Positions 58,956 to 64,000 of a stretch of DNA of 64,000 nucleotides are shown one piece after another; position 1 is the stretch's first letter, and every line of letters starts with the position of its first letter. Below the pieces are notes generated by a model. The model made no database searches. It saw only the letters and a list, made by a program, of their open reading frames with translations, and had not been told where the DNA came from. Location: the NCBI GenBank assembly GCA_004802725.1, contig SGPM01000008.1, positions 62,001-126,000 on the forward strand. Reading direction: 5' to 3'. Position numbers and translations under genes: made by a program. The stretch comes from Antrodiella citrinella. Taxonomy: Eukaryota; Basidiomycota; Agaricomycetes; Polyporales; Steccherinaceae.

Positions 58956-59054
58956 TGGGACGAGTGAAAGATGTAAGATTGAGTGTCGCGTTGGTAGTCC
59001 AAGGTATTTGGAATGATGAGATTTCGGCCTTGTCGACGAGGCTTTTATACCTGA
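58956..59054 (-). promoter_or_regulatory. Conserved TATA and 5' leader block of copy C
   Basis: TCAGGTATAAAA at 59054-59043 (minus), 105 nt before the ATG. The leader element TTACATCTTTCACTCGTCCC at about 58976-58957 matches copies A and B. Confidence 0.75.
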
Positions 59055-59887
59055 GGATCACCAGCGTATGTACACGATTTGTCGGCAGCAGAGACATAGG
59101 AGCATGGTCAAACAAGGCATCGATGCTGTTAATGTCCTTTCCCCTCGTTTCTGTAACGGCGAGTAGCAGATCTCAGCACGGCGCGCTTGTGTGATGATAT
59201 TAGTTAGGGAAACACACCGAATATTTGGAATTGACGGATGCAAAATCCGAGGCCCACCTGCAAGCAAAGTGGACTGAAACAAATGGAAAAGGCAATGCGA
59301 TGAGCGCAGAAGGTCGCTGCCAGTGTTAGTGACTAGGATTTCAAACCTGCTAACTTGCTGCCTTTTCTTATGTGCTGCCACGCTATTTCACGTATCACGC
59401 GTAGATTAGCTGGTCCGCAGAGGTGTTGGCATCCAAGAACTAGGATGTAAGGCTTGTTCAAGTTTGTAATAGGTAGCCGGTGGTAGAAGACCGCGTTTCG
59501 GAGATGTCCGATCGCTTCCGACAGCATAAGCGCTTAACGGATTAGTGACCGCAGTATCGACGCGGAGAGTGGACCTGGAGAGATCTGACTCCTAATTATC
59601 GAGCTGATATCAACTTCAAAGAAAGCTTGCCAGTACTTGCCAATAAACTTGCAAAACGAAGGATGAAGGTGCTACTACGACCAGGGACAGTTGATCTCCA
59701 TGTCAAGTCTGAGTTCATACTGTAGATACATCGTCCACTGGCAATCCGAGAACTCCAGGAATATATGCTTCCGATTCAGGAACCGAGACACTCGCAGCGG
59801 TAATGACCTAGCGGCCGTTTCGTCGTGGCCGTCGCCGCCACAACGCGTGAAGAGGTATCGCAATGTAACGAGACTCGGTGAACTATT
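59055..59887. other. Region between copy C and the copy D relic
   Basis: No supported gene. The frame 59675-60085 (minus) crosses the relic exon but its flanks are not protein-like. Confidence 0.5.
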
Positions 59888-60035
59888 TTCACCATCGACG
59901 ACCTCGCCCTCACCGTTGGAAGTATTGATGGCAGACTCCCTGTTCGCGTTGCCGCTAGAGTGGACGCACGTTTTCGCTTTCGAAACCGACCCGTCGATCG
60001 CGTTGCCGGAGCGGGAGGTGTCAGCTCGGTTCAAG
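59888..60035 (-). pseudogene. Copy D: relic of the unit-2 exon of the same family
   Basis: Minus-strand translation gives TSRSGNAIDGSVSKAK, then SSGNANRESAINTSNGEGEV and VDGENS. This aligns in order with copy B exon 2 (ARSGNSGNANGG, INSASGASEV). At base level the stretch AGCGGCAACGCGAACAGG matches the GGCAACGCGAACGGC of copy B. No signal-peptide exon, promoter block or following GNGG exon is present, so this is a degenerate fragment. Confidence 0.6.
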
Positions 60036-60690
60036 TACATTTTTATAGCTCTACCCCCCAAAACGTCTCCGATCTTGAACGACAAAAGGTAGGTAAATAT
60101 CTATTTTCGTGTAGCATGGCAGTGGACTCAGGGGACACGTGAGATCCAACGCAACGTCAACGAGACTCTGGAAGTAAGCTATATTATGACAATGTGGATC
60201 ATATGTATCCAAGACCAAGATTTACAGGTGTCGATATATGCATAGTTAGACGTGACAGTACTACGAGTGATGCTGTTCGTCCTAGCTCCCCAAATTATTC
60301 CTCCTGACACGAGCTTCTTCCCAAACGCACAGATGGCGGTGACGTTCTGGGGTGTGTAGGAGGAACGGTACGTGAGGGACGGAAATAGATGGATGACGAA
60401 GACGAGTAGGGCAAAGGTCGCCGCGTGAGGGTTTGCATTGACTAGAAGAATATTCCATGACTTCGTGCGAATTGTGTGCTGAGGTCGATGTAACTCCCGC
60501 TGGACTGGTATGCGTCAGGGTAGGGGCTGGTAAGGAGCAGCAAGCGGAATCGAGCGTTGAACCAGATGAAAGAGTAAGAGGAAAGACGGGGCGCAGAGGA
60601 AAGAGCTGAAAGCACGATAATGAATTGTATAATTCGACAGATAGAGTATAAGAACCAGAGAGTCGCGATGAGAAGAGCATGTCAGGGGGG
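60036..60690. other. 3' flank of kinase gene
   Basis: No gene supported. The minus frame 60282-60707 overlaps the kinase 3' end in another frame and is not protein-like. Confidence 0.55.
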
Positions 60691-62361
60691 TCACGAGACA
60701 GACGCAAGTTGTTTCCAGATGGCGTCGACCATATCCTTTAACTGGGAGAACACACGCTTGAAGGAGAAGGCGGAGGGAGAGCGCAATAATTCGGTGCAGA
60801 TGGCGTGTCCCGTGGTCCGTATAGCAACATGAGAGAGCGTCGAGTCGAGAGGAGTAGCCGGGACTAAAGATACCTCTTGCACATCAAATGTCATCAGGGA
60901 GGAGATGTCGCTAATAGACGTGGCTGAAGAGAAATCGCTGGACAAAGTGACGCCACATAGCGAGTGACTCGGTGATGGGACCTCGGCAAGGGCTTGTGCA
61001 GATGCGGGTTGCAGCAGCGCATCGTGGACGGAGGACGCAACGGGTTTGGCGGGGACCTCGACCGGTGTGTCGACCCAAACAACTTGAACGTTTGATTGTT
61101 CAGCGCCGGTGAAGGGCGTCCTGTCTGCACATGAAGCCCAAGACATGCCATCATCCCATGAGGAGGCAGGGGACGGCGATGCATCCTCGGGAACGGAGGC
61201 GGAGGTATGACTGGAGAGTATTAGCATAGCAAAGTCAAGTGACATCTCGTATGAGGGGTAAGCAAAAAGCGCTGGGCATGTCTGTGCTACATGATCGTCT
61301 GCGTACTCAGCCCCCTTCAGAGATCCTTGGGATCCCGTTTCATGGACAGAAACAGGAGCAATCCGAGGAAGAGAAAGATCTGAGGAGGGAGAGGCGATGA
61401 TCGTGGACGGAGGTCCTGTGGGAGGTCCAGACAACGGGATCGAGGTGAATGACTCATTGCCATCTTCCGTCGCGGTATCAAACAGCGCTGCACTACAGGT
61501 ACCTGGTGCGGTGGTAGACAGCTCGGGGTCAGGAGCTGTGGTGGGCACCGTGGGTGTCAAATGTGACAGTTGAGGAGACTTGTAGGTAAAGAAGGGGAAG
61601 GGGTCGTTGTGAGGTCCAATGGGTTTCCCCGGTGCAATAAAGGGTGGGTTCTTGTCGAATGCAAGATTCGACTGCGGCACCCAGCTTGCAGGCAGCTGCG
61701 ATGTTTTCAAAATATCCCAATTGCTGTGAAGAAAGAGCGTCAGACAAGGCTTGAAACATATGCGATAATACGCACATTCCCTTGAAAAGAGGGTGAGACT
61801 TGAGTCTGACGGCGGATGACCTATGCTCGGGTTTCGTTGCTAGCGTCTAGGCAAGCGGAAATTCAGCGACGGTGTCGTGCTCAGAAGCAAACCTGATTAC
61901 TCACTTGCTTCAAGAACAAAAATGCATCTTCAGTGATGATGAGCACGGCGCATTCCTCTTCATCGAACTGCAAGCCGCCTTGCGTGATCGCCATGCCGAA
62001 ATCATGGTACTGGACCGTATCCCAAGGAAGCTGCATAACATCGCACGTCAGACATGTTACGCCAATGTTAAGGGTGACACTTACATGTCCGAACAGCATC
62101 TCGTAGAAGATCGTGCCCATGGCGAAAATGTCGACCGGATAGGAGTAGAGAGAGCTAGTGTGCGTCTCGGGTGCCATGTAGGCCCGCGTACCACAATAAG
62201 TGTTGGTGATCTGGTTCACGTCGCCGTAGCCCTCGCAGTTCATTCGAAGAAGGTCGTAGGCGGCCTTCTCCGCTTCGCAGGAGTAGGTCTTGAATGCTCG
62301 AGCGAGGCCGAGGTCAGCGAGGACCAAATGTCCCTCTCCGTCGATCAGGATGTTCTCGGGT

Positions 62362-62393
<32 letters not shown>

Positions 62394-63978
62394 AAGAGCC
62401 ACGAGGCCCTGGAGCTGAGGAGAGTGTCAGTGCAACTCGAGGACCAACCGGAGTGAATACGAACGATTTCTGCACCATAAACGCGAGCTCTTTCCTGAGA
62501 GAAGCGGCCGTACCGGACCAACTCGCTGCGCAAGTCTCCTCCCGCGTAGAGTGGCTGAAGATGACACCGTTAGTTGAAAGTGGGCACTGGTACTCAGATT
62601 GAAACTCACCATGATGAAATAGAAATTGTCGGTATCACAGAACGACCCGAGCAACTGCACAACACCTGGAGCGCCTTCGCAACGGCGGAAGGTGAGCTGT
62701 TCGGCCACGGCCATGTTGACGTAGTACTCCTCTCTCTCCCGTTGCTGCGCCGCGGTCATCCCCGCCCTCCAAAGAGGCTTGCGCATGACTTTCATCGCGC
62801 ACAAGGCACCAGTCTCTCTGTACTGCACCATGTGTACAGTACCAAAAGTGCCGGACCCAAGCTTCTTGACTGACTGGAAGTCCCGTAAGGCGATGATTGC
62901 AAGAGGGACGGGTGGTGGAATAGCGAAGCACTGCGGCTCAGAGCGGTAGACCACACGGGTAGCATTGGCGCGTCGGGCGGTGAAGACTTCATCTCCACCG
63001 CGGAGAAGGGCAACGGCGTCGGCGCCGGGCGCGATGATAGGGAGGAGATACTCCGCACAAGACTCTGGAGTGTCGCTCACGTAGACAGGATCCGGTGTGA
63101 CCTCGTCAAAATCGCAGTCAGTCGAGGTGCCATGGAAATACTCTGCAGTGGAGGGCAAGTAGGGCGGGATACTGTGAATGCTATCGGATGCGACGATGTT
63201 GACTAATGTCCTGGACATGTCGGGTGTGCCCCCGAGAACATAGGGCGGCAGTGGAGAGAGTCGAGCAGTTGGAACTTCGGTTTGTGTATCAGAAAGTATA
63301 CCGTGCGGCTGAATGGGAGCAGCGACCCCCAAGTCGATGGATACAAGGACATCAGACCCTTCACCTGCGAGCTCGTCTTGTCCGAATGAGACGGCAATAT
63401 GGATGGCGTGCTCGGGTGGAGGCAGAGGAATGCGCTCGAGAGACTGGCTGGTGACTGTCAGACTTGAAGTGATGGCCTTGGTAACTGTCGCGGTGTCGCC
63501 ATGCTCGATCCCAAGGATAGTGGTTAAGTCCTTGATAGTGATCGTTCCAGTGCGCAACTAACACCAGAGAGTAAGACGGAGAAGTCCTTCCACCCGAATG
63601 ATGAAACTCACCGTTTGATCCATCCAGTCTGCCAACACACCCTGGCCCGGAGGAGGACGGATGTTGAGGAATCCCGGATCGTGGAAGGCCTCATCCATCG
63701 CTTCAAAAATCTGCTCCTCAGCCTTCAGGACTTCGGTGTGGGACTGAAATACTGCGTTAGCCAACGGTCATAGATAATAATTGCGTACATACAGTGATCA
63801 GGGAGAGTCGCTGGGGAGGAGAGAAAGATGCTGGCAAGGACGTGGGTCTTCTGGTCGGCTGCTCAGAATGACGGTCAGCCCGCCACTTCAAGAAAAGCTG
63901 AAGGGTCTACTTACTTCGATGTGTATAATATTGCTGGATTTAGGTTTGAAGATACGGAGTTTGAAAGAAAAAGCCATC
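60691..63978 (-). CDS. Serine/threonine protein kinase with long Ser/Thr/Pro-rich tail
   Basis: Start at 63978 (MAFSFKLRIFKPKSSNIIHIE, then a GTAAGT donor). The N-terminal 350 residues include HTEVLKAEEQIFEAMDEAF and DWMDQTLRTGTITIKDL, with no named domain. The kinase domain starts FQSVKKLGSGTFGTVHMVQY. It continues with CAMKVMRKPLWRAG (ATP Lys), FCDTDNFYFIM, HERGIIHRDLKPENILID, HLVLADLGLARAF (DLG instead of DFG), YCGTRAYMAPETHTSS and PVDIFAMGTIFYEMLFG. The C-lobe end HPLFKGINWDILKTSQLPAS resembles AGC/PKC-type kinases. An insertion (CEAEKAAYDLLRMNCEGYGD) sits between DLG and the APE motif. About 240 disordered Ser/Thr/Pro residues follow to the stop at 60691. Total length is roughly 950-1,000 residues. 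Substrates are unknown. Confidence 0.88.
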
Positions 63979-64000
63979 TTGAGGAGGGCTTGGACGATGC

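Noticed and set aside
61872..62456. 194-codon plus-strand open frame
   Set aside because: Exact antisense of the kinase domain exon; an open frame opposite a GC-rich coding exon is expected by chance.

Overview
The window is a gene-dense nuclear segment of a filamentous basidiomycete, most likely an Agaricomycete (mushroom-forming fungus). The evidence is the many short GT-AG introns (about 50-70 nt), compact intergenic spacers, a tRNA gene with an 8-nt intron, and a gene set typical of that group (secreted heme peroxidase, RNase T2, GH16 glucanase, pepsin-like protease, LIM/RhoGAP, PPR, Rad21, Rad23). I see no mitochondrial, viral or bacterial block and no recognisable transposase or reverse transcriptase.

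Layout. 1-2.3 kb: minus-strand membrane/coiled-coil gene running off the left edge. 2.3-4.1 kb: non-coding, with low-complexity repeats. 4.1-6.5 kb: secreted, probably GPI-anchored heme peroxidase. 7.1-9.4 kb: divergent pair PAM16 and RPA43. 9.6 kb: tRNA-Gln(CUG). 10.2-12.1 kb: BTB/POZ gene. 12.7-17.8 kb: LIM-LIM-C1-RhoGAP gene. 19.2-21.0 kb: RNase T2. 22.3-24.3 kb: Psr-type (SCP/FCP family) phosphatase. 26.1-27.0 kb: AP-1-like bZIP with polyQ. 27.4-28.4 kb: PHS1 dehydratase. 28.6-30.6 kb: aspartic protease. 31.4-32.6 kb: GH16 glucanase. 33.1-34.1 kb: carboxymuconolactone-decarboxylase-like protein. 34.5-36.9 kb: RAD21 cohesin, divergent from a mitochondrial PPR gene (37.4-39.4 kb). 39.6-42.1 kb: HMMR-like coiled-coil protein. 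42.2-43.6 kb: cysteine synthase. 44.1-44.9 kb: ARF6-type GTPase. 45.2-47.5 kb: LRR protein, divergent from RAD23 (47.8-49.4 kb). 60.7-64.0 kb: serine/threonine kinase.

The accessory part is 50.8-60.1 kb. On the minus strand it holds a small family of secreted Gly/Asn/Ser-rich proteins with no family I recognise: two intact copies (52.6-53.2 and 58.4-58.9 kb), one copy with a premature stop (50.8-51.5 kb) and one relic exon (about 59.9-60.0 kb). Each gene has a signal-peptide exon followed by exons that repeat the same 'NTAGNGG...SGNSGNA.GG..N.ASG' unit. All introns are in phase 1, so exons can be duplicated without breaking the frame. The three promoter-bearing copies share an identical 12-nt TATA block and a similar 5' leader, so they are probably co-expressed. 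A Ure2p-type glutathione S-transferase with an apparent one-base frameshift lies between them. This family is the best candidate here for something undescribed.

Coding coordinates are outer CDS limits. Exon limits are given where I could read the splice sites and check the phase. All functions are inferred from motifs read by eye; no search was run.
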